NCBI RefSeq assembly: GCF_007830445.1 | Contig: NZ_VLKR01000015.1 | Coordinates: 62,001 to 126,000, forward strand | Reading direction: 5' to 3' | DNA: 64,000 bases | Source of the DNA: Sphingobacterium siyangense | GTDB lineage: Bacteria > Bacteroidota > Bacteroidia > Sphingobacteriales > Sphingobacteriaceae | Shown here: positions 36,001-44,881 of the stretch, in pieces | Numbering within the stretch: the stretch's first letter is position 1 | Layout: each line of letters starts with the position of its first letter | Program-made: the position numbers and the translations under genes | Notes under the pieces: generated by a model | Seen by the model: only the letters and a program-made list of their open reading frames with translations | The model's database searches: none | Told to the model about the DNA's origin: nothing

Positions 36001-36211
36001 AGAGATTATCCCCTACACTGACCTCAAGTTGGTAATTTCCCTTCTCGTCTGTCAGCGCAGTTTTTCCTGCGCCACTGCGCACTGTCGCACCGGCTATTGG
36101 TAAATTGGTTTGTTGATTAATTACCTGTCCCGATAGCTGCAGTTTCTGGGCAAAAGTAAGCATCGGAGTAAGGCCAGCAACCATACAGGCATAAAAGATT
36201 TTCTTGATCAT
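33014..36211 (-). CDS. SusC/RagA TonB-dependent importer of the mannan locus
   Basis: The 1065-residue protein has a signal peptide ending LTFAQ, then a CarboxypepD_reg-like domain (LQLSGQVINQQTNLPIAGAT). The TonB box region is DVLDEVVVVGYGKVKKRDL, and the plug carries SINPNDIESIEVLKDASATA and IYGSRGANGVVLITTKRG. A 22-strand barrel follows, ending in a typical aromatic terminal strand (RTFSLGIKADF). There is no STN domain, so signalling is through the AraC regulator rather than a sigma/anti-sigma pair. It should import mannooligosaccharides with SusD. It is the first gene of the operon. Confidence 0.93.
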   Translation of the reverse strand: MIKKIFYACMVAGLTPMLTFAQKLQLSGQVINQQTNLPIAGATVRSGAGKTALTDEKGNYQLEVSVGDNLYVSFLGMETRTLKVTTRESIKVFLNPKSDVLDEVVVVGYGKVKKRDLSGAVSQVKAADILAGNPAPSINQALQGRMAGVTVNQNDGAPGAGVSITIRGTNSFSTNSQPLYIVDGIPFDMASTPASSANENNNQTANALASINPNDIESIEVLKDASATAIYGSRGANGVVLITTKRGENGNEKVELNANFGMATLGRKVKMLGPFDYASYINEQAVNSKNYEGVDYQLLPYPGTWSYPTINGQPVTTSGKYQPSPEDFLNQGLRTDQYGNQTLVQGADWQDEIYQNGFSQEYNLSVSGGSEKGWHMFSGNFLNQGGTIKNSDYQRVALRTNIGRKVRTWLELGANINYTNGLTNFAKSNAYDYGIIRSALIFPVTYGPDMSTIESDQLNWLASNPGVYVNTAKDQLRANNVFSSSYASVKLLPFLTFRQNLGFSYSNNNRNTYYNRNTQEGRTPKNGSAGQSDNWYQSLTSESLLTFDKTFQQVHSLNAVAGFTYEQANYSAKSMTATNFPNDITGEFDMAAGLNPGPLVSSRGRTQLASVLARANYSYKGKYIATASFRRDGSSRLTEGQKFANFLSGALAWRISEEQFVKNLGVFNDLKLRASYGRTGNQGVNAYQTRAYLAVANYPLGGALSSGFAEVDWRGALNKNLKWETTDQYNLGLDMAFLNNRIQFTIDAYYKKTNDLLQNVNIASSNGMRTQWVNSGYVTNKGLELTGKFVAVDRDAFKWNIDANISFNRNAIGGLAADRFAERLWYNADNIFIQRNGMPIGSMFGYIEDGFYDNEAEVRADQTYANASNAVVRSKLGEIKYRDLNGDGQITASDRTIIGNTNPDFVFGLTNNFKYKDFTLGFFWQGSIGNDIFNGNLIDMKMANLGNITQDIYNTRWTEENKENALWPKAVSTYNRTMLTSDRYVENGSYVRLKNVNLGYTFKTPFKGLNSLYLYASATNLLTITDYSWFDPDVNAFGGDASRKGVDIYSYPSSRTFSLGIKADF

Positions 36212-36258
36212 TTTTGAGTTCCCTTAAAATTGGTTATTTAAATTGCTTTAACTTATTC

Positions 36259-36284
36259 CAAAACTAAGGAGAATGCATATTCAA
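36259..36284 (-). promoter_or_regulatory. Putative promoter of the mannan operon
   Basis: On the minus strand a TTG (36284-36282) precedes TAGTTTTG (36266-36259) by 15 bases. TAGTTTTG fits the Bacteroidota -7 consensus TAnnTTTG; the spacing is at the short end of the known range. It would start a transcript about 40 bases ahead of the SusC ATG. Confidence 0.4.
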
Positions 36285-36396
36285 GGATAATACTTTTTTA
36301 TCTTCTTCTTATGCTATTTCAACCAACAATGGCTTTCATGACTTTTTAAAGTGAGGTATGGCCTATATTTTTTTAACAGCATGTATGGCCTGCTGT

Positions 36397-37269
36397 TCAC
36401 AAATAGAATTTTGAATTTCGGTATTTATTCCGGAAGTCCGTTGGAGTTGCTCCCTTTTTCTTCATAAAGATCCGATTAAAATTGGACAGATTGTTAAACC
36501 CCGACAATAATGCGATTTCGGCAATACTGTGTGTTGTATCGACAAGCATGCGGCTGGCGTGTCCCAAGCGAATATCATTTAGGGTATCGACAAAAGTTCT
36601 GCCCGTACGTTGTTTAAGAAATCGACTTAAAGACACATCCGTCATCCCAATCAGATCTGCCGCTTCACCGAGAGACACTTCTTTCTGATAATTTTTAGAA
36701 AGGTAACGCAATACTTTTTCGACACGACGACTATCGTGTTTTCCGGTACTACTATGGAAAGAACGGCTGCAGAGTTCCCTCATATTTTCATCCTGCGACA
36801 ACTTAAATAGGATATCATACAAACCAACGACAGAATAGAAACCGTCTTTTTCATGGGAGAGCTTTTTTATGGCTTCCTGTACAACCAAAATTGTTTGCAT
36901 ACTGAACGTCACGCCGTACACCGCTTTTTCGAACAATTGTTTAATCGAACGAAATTGATTTTTATTGAGCAGTGTTTCACCAAATAAATCTGGCTGGAAC
37001 TGTATGGTGATCTCCGAAATATTGGTAGACTGACATTTGTGATCAAACCACCCGTGCTCCAGATTCGCATTTGCGATCAGTGTTAATTCAAGTTCATCGA
37101 TTTCCTCTATACTGTCCCCTACGATGCGTTGTGCGCCAGCAGCATTTTCAATGAAGTTGAGTTCAAATTCTGAATGTACATGAATTGGAAAATCAAAACG
37201 TGACTTCTTTCTGGCAAATACCATGAAACAATCTTTATCGGATAGCGGTGTGACTTCTCTTAATATCAT
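36397..37269 (-). CDS. AraC-family regulator of the mannan locus
   Basis: The protein has about 290 residues when started at MILREVTPLSDKDCF, which gives the family N-terminus; the open frame continues 15 codons upstream. The N-terminal cupin-like sensor shows FDFPIHVHSEFELNFIENAAG and RIVGDSIEE. The C-terminal HTH pair is SLGEAADLIGMTDVSLSRFLKQ and IAEIALLSGFNNLSNFNRIFMKKKGATPTDF (shown in part). It lies upstream of SusC in the same direction with 185 bases between, holding the operon promoter. It probably activates the locus on binding a mannan-derived sugar. Confidence 0.88.
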   Translation of the reverse strand: MILREVTPLSDKDCFMVFARKKSRFDFPIHVHSEFELNFIENAAGAQRIVGDSIEEIDELELTLIANANLEHGWFDHKCQSTNISEITIQFQPDLFGETLLNKNQFRSIKQLFEKAVYGVTFSMQTILVVQEAIKKLSHEKDGFYSVVGLYDILFKLSQDENMRELCSRSFHSSTGKHDSRRVEKVLRYLSKNYQKEVSLGEAADLIGMTDVSLSRFLKQRTGRTFVDTLNDIRLGHASRMLVDTTHSIAEIALLSGFNNLSNFNRIFMKKKGATPTDFRNKYRNSKFYL

Positions 37270-37398
37270 AGACGGAATTGAAAGGCGAATTGGACTTAAA
37301 TAATAAATGTCCAAATGTCGTTTATTTTTTTGAATTTAAAAATAAATAAAATTATGGCGTTATATTCAAGAGGTACCAACTAATTTATTCATGGTAAA

Positions 37399-37567
37399 TC
37401 AACTTCGAAGCTGCCCTTCATCTTTGCTTAGATGCATTCGAACAAAACCAACATAGAAATTCATCGCTTCAGCAAGAGTTTCATAATTTGGATTCTCTGC
37501 GTATAGAACTCTTCCGTTAGCCAAAATTATTGGCTATTATAGCTACTTTTATTTCATTTGTCTGCAT
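37399..37567 (-). pseudogene. Short frameshifted coding remnant
   Basis: This is the only coding-like trace in the 670 bases between the AraC and sigma-factor genes. From an ATG at 37567 the frame gives MQTNEIKVAIIANNFG and stops. The next frame continues from ILANGRVLYAENPNYETLAE to AMNFYVGFVRMHLSKDEGQL before a TGA. The two halves overlap at a short repeated ATA/AAT tract, so a one-base slip would join them. I do not recognise the product. The rest of the gap is A/T-rich and holds the sigma-factor promoter; I see nothing else in it. Confidence 0.35.
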
Positions 37568-37963
37568 GTTAAAATTAGTTTAAATGTAACAAGACAAAGT
37601 TCCACATCTACGAGCGGTCAGTTGTAGTTGAATCGTGGATATTTCTAACCAAATTGAGGGTAGATTTCAATATGGATAATTCACAAAAATAGATGCTAGC
37701 TAAAAACATAATAAATTTGTTTTAAAAGGTCGGTAATTAGATGGTTCAAGTTCCATTTTATAAATGATCAACAAGAGAACAAAACACAAGCGAATAATTT
37801 AATCGATGATCCAGTACAATCTAAATTCAGTTTGAAACGGAACAAAACACACTAGCAATGAGCTTCATGCATACTTTCGAAAACCTTTCAAACAAAATGT
37901 TTACGAACAAAGCCCTTCAATATTTAAAACTTTCGTATATTGCCGCACCTAATATCTACAACC

Positions 37964-38524
37964 GTGTACAACAAACTGAGTGATATAGAACTTATTGACC
38001 TACTCAATCAGTACGATCATAATGCTTATACAGAAATCTATGAACGATATTGGTCCGTTTTATATGTGCATGCCTTTCGTATATTACAACATGAAGATGA
38101 AGCATTGGATTCCATCCAGAATGTTTTTGAGAATTTATGGAATAAGGCTGGAAGTCTCGTCGTGCAATCTTCATTAAAAGCTTATTTATTTACCTCTGTG
38201 AGAAACTCTTCCTTAAATGCTATTGAAAAAAGCAAGACACGAAGTATGTATATAGATTCTTTAAATGAATTTGTGGATATTTACCGTTCGTCAACAGAGG
38301 AGGAACTATATTTTAAAGAGCTATTAAAAAAATTCGAATCTGAAATCGAAAATTTACCCCCAAAAATGCGTGAGATCTTCTTAAAGAGTAGAAATGAAGG
38401 ATTGTCTTACAAAAAAATAGCAAAAGAGCTGAATATAACTGAGAATACGGTAAAAACGGTTCTTCACAGAGCAGTTTTACAGTTAAAAAAGAAGCTAAAC
38501 ACACTAATAACATTCCTTTTCTAA
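37964..38524 (+). CDS. FecI-type ECF RNA polymerase sigma factor
   Basis: The protein of about 186 residues is started at a GTG (MYNKLSDIELIDLLNQYD); a TTG eight codons upstream is the alternative. Region 2 reads AYTEIYERYWSVLYVHAFRIL and DSIQNVFENLWNK, and region 4 reads LPPKMREIFLKSRNEGLSYKKIAKELNITENTVK with the HTH. It directs polymerase to the downstream SusC/SusD genes once released by the FecR protein next to it. Gene order sigma, anti-sigma, STN-bearing SusC is the classical trans-envelope signalling arrangement. Confidence 0.9.
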   Translation: MYNKLSDIELIDLLNQYDHNAYTEIYERYWSVLYVHAFRILQHEDEALDSIQNVFENLWNKAGSLVVQSSLKAYLFTSVRNSSLNAIEKSKTRSMYIDSLNEFVDIYRSSTEEELYFKELLKKFESEIENLPPKMREIFLKSRNEGLSYKKIAKELNITENTVKTVLHRAVLQLKKKLNTLITFLF

Positions 38525-38613
38525 AATTTTTTGTTTTTTTTTTTAAAATCAACGTATACTTTCACTCTTTCCGCCTGTCTTTATATTATAGAGTTTAGAC
38601 TATAAAGAAATAT

Positions 38614-39729
38614 ATGGACAACAATAAAGCTGAAAAGCTTCTTGAAAGATATAATAAAGGTAAATGTACCATAGAGGAAAAAAAATTAGTTGAAGACTGG
38701 TACCTCCATATGCTGAATAAAAATGAGCATATCACAGCATCGTCTGAATTGTATAAAGTAAAAGCCAAATTGGACAGCCGTCTCTTTTACCAAAGAAAAT
38801 CTAGGGTGTTCTACCGCTATGCTGCCGCTATTCTTGCATTTGCAACATTCACTGGCATACTTTACTATTCACGTGATCTGCCTCAGAAAGCACCAAACCA
38901 GAAGATTGATAATAAAGAAATTGCTGCCGGAGGGAATAAAGCTATCCTCATACTCGCAGATGGAAAACAATTTGATCTAGGCTCGTCAAAAATAGGTACT
39001 ATCACACAACTGAGTGGAATAAAAGTCGACTGCGATACTGTTGGGCAGATAACTTTCAATGTTCAAGATAGATCCCTTAAATCTTTCTCTGAAAAGATGA
39101 ACAGCATTGTAACTCCAAAGGGAGGCCAATATAAAATCATCCTTGAAGATGGCACCAATATTTGGTTGAACGCGCAGTCTATGCTAAAATTTCCTGAAAG
39201 ATTTGCTAAGGATAACCGCTCGGTCGAACTAGTTGGAGAAGCCTATTTTGAAGTTGCGAAAAATAGAAATAAACCTTTCATTGTTAGGACTAAAGAACAG
39301 AATGTAAAAGTACTGGGAACCCATTTTAATATCAGCTCATACGCTGATGAGCGTATAGCCCGTACGACGCTTATTGAAGGCAGCGTCTCAGTAAGCGACA
39401 ATATCTCACATCGATCTGTTGTATTAAAACCTGGAGAGCAGATCCTGATCAGTGGAAATACAATAGCAGTCAAAAAAGTAGACACTCAGGTCGATGTGGC
39501 CTGGAAAGAAGGAGACTTTATTTTCAAGAATGAAAATATTGAGAGTATTATGCGAAAGGTCTCCCGATGGTACCAAGTAGATGTGGATTTCATAAGCAAG
39601 AAGGAAGATATCACCTTCAGCGGTATGATATCCAAATCAAACAATCTGTCAGCTATACTGACAATGCTGGAATCAACAGGACAGATCAAATTTAAATTAA
39701 CAGGAAGGAGGATATCTATTATAATGTAA
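38614..39729 (+). CDS. FecR-type anti-sigma factor
   Basis: The 371-residue protein has a short cytosolic N-terminus (KAEKLLERYNKGKCTIEEKKL), one membrane span (AAAILAFATFTGILYY) and a periplasmic FecR domain (VTPKGGQYKIILEDGTNIWLN, VGEAYFEVAKNRNKPFIV, VLGTHFNISSYADE). A C-terminal STN-interacting part has SIMRKVSRWYQVDVDF. It should hold the sigma factor until the STN domain of the SusC-like receptor signals substrate. It lies 89 bases after the sigma gene across an A/T-rich spacer. Confidence 0.9.
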   Translation: MDNNKAEKLLERYNKGKCTIEEKKLVEDWYLHMLNKNEHITASSELYKVKAKLDSRLFYQRKSRVFYRYAAAILAFATFTGILYYSRDLPQKAPNQKIDNKEIAAGGNKAILILADGKQFDLGSSKIGTITQLSGIKVDCDTVGQITFNVQDRSLKSFSEKMNSIVTPKGGQYKIILEDGTNIWLNAQSMLKFPERFAKDNRSVELVGEAYFEVAKNRNKPFIVRTKEQNVKVLGTHFNISSYADERIARTTLIEGSVSVSDNISHRSVVLKPGEQILISGNTIAVKKVDTQVDVAWKEGDFIFKNENIESIMRKVSRWYQVDVDFISKKEDITFSGMISKSNNLSAILTMLESTGQIKFKLTGRRISIIM

Positions 39730-39859
39730 ACAAATTGATAAACTACTTGAGAAAAGAAATCTGGAATGCGCTAACATCCCAGATCAAAAAACTTTGGATC
39801 AAGTAGTTAAATAGAAGCTCGAACTCAATTCAAATCACTAACCCAAATTAATCAAATAT

Positions 39860-42800
39860 ATGATTTTTAAATTTATTCCCGTTGAAAGACGGAGATTCTT
39901 TATGCGAGTAAATTTATCACTTGTTTGCCTTGTCGCCATGGGGGGGCTCCAGGCATATTCCAAAACCTTTGCGCAGATTTCAATTCAGCGCCAGAACATT
40001 ACACTGCCACAATTATTTCAGGAAATTCGCAAACAGAGTGGCTACGACTTTTTTTACAAGGAAAGCTTATTGTCGGATAAAGATCCTGTAAATATTCAAA
40101 TGCAGAATGCCTCTATTGAGAAAATCCTAGATTATTCGCTAAATGGAAAGTCCCTCACTTACGATATCAAAAACAGAATAGTTGTTATTAAACAATTAGA
40201 AAATAAGCAGCGAAATATTGTTGGAAGGGTTATCACCGAAGATAGATCGCCTCTATCTGGAGCCAGCATTAAAGTAAAGGGCCAGCCAAGAGTATTTTTT
40301 ACAGACGAGAATGGTCATTTCTCTATATCCGCATCGAATAAAGTAACAGAACTTATAATTTCATATATCGGCTATAAGGACTGTATTGTCAGGCCCGGTG
40401 ATGAATTTATGGAGATTAAGATGGCCAAATTGGATAATCAGTTGGCCGAAGTGAATGTAATTTCGACTGGTTACCAGAAGATCAAGAAAGAACAGCTTAC
40501 GGGTGCTGCCTCCACATTAAGCGAAAAGGACTACCAACAGCGGGTAGCCGTAACCGGTAACTTTCTAGAAAATCTAGAAGGAAAAGTCCCAGGACTAGTC
40601 TACAATAGTATTTCTGGAGAAATTTCCATTCGTGGTGTCAGTACTTTTGACGCAGTAAAAAAACCACTTATCGTGTTGGATGGTTTTCCTACTGAAATCG
40701 ACATAAACTCCATAAACCCAACTGATATCATATCAGTGAGCGTGTTAAGGGATGCAGCCGCCGCTTCAATTTACGGTGTCCAGGCATCAAACGGTGTTAT
40801 TGTTATAGAAACCAGAAGGGGAAAATCCGGTAAACCAACGTTCACTTTTAGAAACACTTTTGCTTTTGATTCAAAGCCCGATTTCGATTATATGCGCTAT
40901 CTCGATACAAAGGAATTCGTAGACTTACAGCGTGATATGGTCAGTACAGGCGGTGACGACAGATATTTTTACTCAGATTATAACCCAATTGACCAAGTTA
41001 CAAGTATACTATTCGATCTTAAAGATGGCCTTATAGATAACAAGCTTGCAGAAGAGAAAATTGGCGCTATAGCTTCTTACAACAATCTTGCGGAGTATAA
41101 ACGGTTATTTTATAGACGTAGACTTGTCAATAACATCAATTTTGATATCAGCGGAGGTACGGAAAAAAGCACATATCTAATTGGTGTCAACCATATCGGA
41201 GAAAGAGCTCAGAAAGTAGGTACAGATAATAAAAAAACCATTTTAAATGTTGCCAACACTTACAAGTTCAACAAGAATATTTCATTTGATTTTAAAGGAA
41301 TTTATTCAAATAACAGAATAAAAAATGGTACTACACCAGATTATAGTGACCTCCTCCCCTTTGAGAGGATTGTCGACGAAAATGGTAATGCACTCCCGGC
41401 TACTTTTGGTGAATTCAGAGAAAAATTTTATGTAATAAATAAAGATTATAACGAGAGAGCCCAATCCCTAGGTTTGTATGACCAGCTTTATTACCCATTC
41501 GGAGAATTGTCCGCTACGACTCAAAAGACATCACTCAATTCTTTCAGGGCACAAGGCCGCCTTAATGCCAAAATTACTGAGTGGCTAAATATCGATCTTG
41601 GCGGCGCTATTGAAAATGAACAGGGTGTGAACGACCTGCTTAAAACAGAGGATTCTTATAGAGTAAGGTATCTGGTAAATACTAAGGCAAAAAAAGATCC
41701 AGCAAATGGAACCCCTTTATTCACTGACCTGCCTCAAGGAAATTTTCTGACAAAAGAAACACTTAAAAATACAGCTTACACCCTACGTGCTCAGGCAAAT
41801 CTCAATTACGAAACAAAAGATAAAAAACATAGTATTTCGGGAATCATTGGTATTGAACAAAGGCAAGTAAAAGCTGAATCATTTAAAACAACATTCTTTG
41901 GTTACGATGACCAGTCTCTTATCAATAAACCTGTCAATCTTCAGGTGCTTAATTCAAGGATAAAACCAGCCTTCAAAGAAGTCGGAGACTACGGATCAAG
42001 TTTTAATAGCAATGACTATTTTGGAGAAAAATATAGCGACAGAAGGTTCCGTTCATTTTATGGACAAGGAACTTATATGTTCAAGCATAAATATATCGCT
42101 ACTGGAAGTATCCGTATAGACCAGTCTAATCTGTTCGGAGTAGACGATAAGTATAAAAACAAACCGCTTTGGTCATTAGGAATGAATTGGCTTATGGGCG
42201 AAGAGGAATTTATTAAATCTGTTTCCTGGATCAATTCATTACAGATTCGGGCCGCCTCCGGCTTTAACGGCAATGTTCCAAGTAGCTTTAACGGACCTTT
42301 CCTGATCCTAACATCCGGACTTAATAATAGGTTTAACACTTCAGAGGTCTTTTATGATGTACTATCACCTGAAAACCAATCCATCCGCTGGGAAACAACA
42401 ACTAACTACAATCTGGGGTTAGATTATGTATTATTAAAAAATAGAATATCAGGTTCTGTAGACCTTTATTATAAAAGAACAAAAGATGTATTTGGTACGA
42501 TGTCCGCAGATCCAACATTAGGATTTAACCAATATAGTGCTAATACGGCTTCTATTGAGAATAAAGGTCTTGAAATATTACTGACTAGCGTAAATATTGA
42601 TAAGAGCATCTTCAAATGGCGAACAAGTGCAACTGCATCCTTCAATAAAAATAGGGTTATTGAAGTACAGGCAAAAGATAAAACATCATCCCTAGATATC
42701 ATATCAGGCACAGACCTACAGAAAGATTATCCAATGAATGCACTATTCAGTTATAGATACGCTGGACTGAATAATTTAGGACACCCTGGAGTTTACGATA

Positions 42801-43396
42801 GAAACGGTAATGTGTTAGTTTTAAATACATACGACGATGCCGTCATTGATGTCGATTTTGATGATCTGGTCTACAGTGGCACAACAAATCCCAAGTATGT
42901 GATCGGTCTCAATAACCAGTTTTCTGTAGGTTCTTTCGATTTGTCTTTTCTTTTTATGTATTACGGTGGCCATGTTATGAGAGTCCAACAGCCCAATCCT
43001 GATGAACTACAGAGCGGAAATGCAATAAAAGGCTCTTCAAACTACTGGAAAAAGCCAGGAGACGAGCTTGTAACTGCAATACCGGGACTCCCTGAGTATG
43101 GAACTCCTGAGGACTTTATGTATTCCGCGCGGTATGGGTATACATACGGAGACAGATATGTACGTAAAGCAGACTACATTCGGCTGAGAGATATCATCTT
43201 AACCTACAATTTGAAAAATGACTTCCTGCAAAAGGTCGGTCTATCCAATACTCAATTTAGGTTTCAGGTTCAGAATCCATTCAAATATACATTTAGTGGA
43301 AATGATATAGACCCCGAATCAATTGATAGACGGACAGGAATAAGGACTCTGCCACAAACTTCATTTTATAGTTTGACATTTTCCACTACATTCTAG
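39860..43396 (+). CDS. SusC/RagA-type TonB-dependent transducer with STN domain
   Basis: The 1178-residue protein has a signal peptide ending AYSKTFAQ. An STN (secretin/TonB N-terminal) domain is at about 40-115 (LPQLFQEIRKQSGYDFFY, NASIEKILDYSLNGKSLTYDI). Then come a CarboxypepD_reg domain (NIVGRVITEDRSPLSGASI), TonB box, plug (ISVSVLRDAAAASIYGVQASN) and barrel. The STN domain marks it as a signal transducer that also imports. With the downstream SusD and TlpA genes, the substrate may be a peptide or glycoprotein rather than a plain glycan, but that is inference; no glycoside hydrolase is near. Confidence 0.92.
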   Translation: MIFKFIPVERRRFFMRVNLSLVCLVAMGGLQAYSKTFAQISIQRQNITLPQLFQEIRKQSGYDFFYKESLLSDKDPVNIQMQNASIEKILDYSLNGKSLTYDIKNRIVVIKQLENKQRNIVGRVITEDRSPLSGASIKVKGQPRVFFTDENGHFSISASNKVTELIISYIGYKDCIVRPGDEFMEIKMAKLDNQLAEVNVISTGYQKIKKEQLTGAASTLSEKDYQQRVAVTGNFLENLEGKVPGLVYNSISGEISIRGVSTFDAVKKPLIVLDGFPTEIDINSINPTDIISVSVLRDAAAASIYGVQASNGVIVIETRRGKSGKPTFTFRNTFAFDSKPDFDYMRYLDTKEFVDLQRDMVSTGGDDRYFYSDYNPIDQVTSILFDLKDGLIDNKLAEEKIGAIASYNNLAEYKRLFYRRRLVNNINFDISGGTEKSTYLIGVNHIGERAQKVGTDNKKTILNVANTYKFNKNISFDFKGIYSNNRIKNGTTPDYSDLLPFERIVDENGNALPATFGEFREKFYVINKDYNERAQSLGLYDQLYYPFGELSATTQKTSLNSFRAQGRLNAKITEWLNIDLGGAIENEQGVNDLLKTEDSYRVRYLVNTKAKKDPANGTPLFTDLPQGNFLTKETLKNTAYTLRAQANLNYETKDKKHSISGIIGIEQRQVKAESFKTTFFGYDDQSLINKPVNLQVLNSRIKPAFKEVGDYGSSFNSNDYFGEKYSDRRFRSFYGQGTYMFKHKYIATGSIRIDQSNLFGVDDKYKNKPLWSLGMNWLMGEEEFIKSVSWINSLQIRAASGFNGNVPSSFNGPFLILTSGLNNRFNTSEVFYDVLSPENQSIRWETTTNYNLGLDYVLLKNRISGSVDLYYKRTKDVFGTMSADPTLGFNQYSANTASIENKGLEILLTSVNIDKSIFKWRTSATASFNKNRVIEVQAKDKTSSLDIISGTDLQKDYPMNALFSYRYAGLNNLGHPGVYDRNGNVLVLNTYDDAVIDVDFDDLVYSGTTNPKYVIGLNNQFSVGSFDLSFLFMYYGGHVMRVQQPNPDELQSGNAIKGSSNYWKKPGDELVTAIPGLPEYGTPEDFMYSARYGYTYGDRYVRKADYIRLRDIILTYNLKNDFLQKVGLSNTQFRFQVQNPFKYTFSGNDIDPESIDRRTGIRTLPQTSFYSLTFSTTF

Positions 43397-43508
43397 CTTT
43401 TGTTCGGAAAACAAAAAAGATAAATATCGAAAAATATGACTTTAAATTGGCTAATAAGTTCCATAAAACAGCCAAACCCATCTTCCTGATGGAATAATAC
43501 ATTATAAA

Positions 43509-44846
43509 ATGATGAAAAAAATACTATTGAAATTTTTGATTTTATTAACACTACTAAGTATTCTATCCTGTGGAGACTTTCTGGAAGTAAAGCCCAAAGG
43601 TGTAGTCCTGCCGGAAAAATTGACTGACTTTGAAAGCATGTTAAATTCCTTCACAATGACCCAGTCTTTTCCTTCTGCCCTACTTTATTGTACAGATGAT
43701 TATTATGGCACTTATAGCGCCAAAGATAAAAGTGTCAACGCCAACCTATATTTCTGGCGGGAGGAAAAAGATATTAATGACCAGGTGAGCCCGGTTATCT
43801 GGGGGCAATTGTACAGGATCATCTACGATGCAAACGTTATCATCAACAATGTAATGTCTGCTACCGGCAGCAATGATCAAAAGAAAAAAGAAGTGCTGGG
43901 AGAGGCTTTATTAGCTCGTGCAGATGCCTATTTTACACTCCTAACAGTGTATGCAAAGAGCTATAATATAAATACTAAAAATACGGACCTAGGACTACCA
44001 TGGGTAACAACGACAAATGTAACTGATAAAGTCCCCCCAAGAGCATTAATCCAGGATAATATAGACAGTATTGTCAATAACACCCTGCGTGCAATTGACT
44101 GTTTGCCATTAAATAATGTAAATCGCTACAGAGCAACAAAAGGTGCCGCAAAAGGATTTCTTTCAAGAGTCTATCTATATATTGCCGACTATACTAATGC
44201 CGAAAAATATGCCCTGGAAACTATGGCCGTAGCCCATAAACTAACGGATTATAATACAATTACGTCAAGTGATGACCTACCTATTGCCGATCTTGATCCT
44301 GAAATTTTATGGCAGCGTGGAAGTGAAGATAGAAATGTCCCGGTATTTATGTTGTATTCTGATGAGCTAAAAACATATTTTGATGAAAATGATCTAAGAT
44401 ACAGCATTTTGACGATCAGTAACAACAAAGGAATCAATCGAGGGGGAGCATATGGGGAAGCAAATTTTGGAATAACTTTTCCGGAAGTTTATTTGACCCT
44501 TGCTGAACTGGCGGCTCGTTCTAACCGTACCGCTGCTGCTATGGAATATCTAAATATAATCCGGAAAGTTAGAATAAAGGCTTCTGCTTATCAGCCCGCT
44601 ACTTCACTGAATAAAGATGATGCTTTAAAATTGGTATTGGCAGAAAGGAGACGGGAATTAGCTTTTGGAGCCACACGCTGGATGGATATGAAAAGACTGG
44701 ATAGAGATGGCCTGATGAAAGACGTCAAACGTATTAACAGGGAAAATTCTGAACTTCAGGAGACATTAACGCCACAAAGTAATCGTTACACTTTTCAGAT
44801 ACCAACTCGGGTGAGAAAATTCAATCCCAACATGCAAGTCAATTAA
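43509..44846 (+). CDS. SusD/RagB-family lipoprotein (sigma-regulated locus)
   Basis: The 445-residue protein begins with a lipoprotein signal (LLTLLSILSCGDFLEVKPKG, lipid Cys about 21). SusD-like features are LTDFESMLNSFT, LGEALLARADAYFTLLTVYAKSYN and C-terminal LAERRRELAFGATRWMDMKRL. It is shorter than the mannan SusD, as usual in loci with TlpA-like partners. It follows the STN-SusC gene by 112 bases and should cap that barrel. Confidence 0.9.
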   Translation: MMKKILLKFLILLTLLSILSCGDFLEVKPKGVVLPEKLTDFESMLNSFTMTQSFPSALLYCTDDYYGTYSAKDKSVNANLYFWREEKDINDQVSPVIWGQLYRIIYDANVIINNVMSATGSNDQKKKEVLGEALLARADAYFTLLTVYAKSYNINTKNTDLGLPWVTTTNVTDKVPPRALIQDNIDSIVNNTLRAIDCLPLNNVNRYRATKGAAKGFLSRVYLYIADYTNAEKYALETMAVAHKLTDYNTITSSDDLPIADLDPEILWQRGSEDRNVPVFMLYSDELKTYFDENDLRYSILTISNNKGINRGGAYGEANFGITFPEVYLTLAELAARSNRTAAAMEYLNIIRKVRIKASAYQPATSLNKDDALKLVLAERRRELAFGATRWMDMKRLDRDGLMKDVKRINRENSELQETLTPQSNRYTFQIPTRVRKFNPNMQVN

Positions 44847-44881
44847 ATGAACATAAAAAAATTAAACAAGATTTTTATCAC

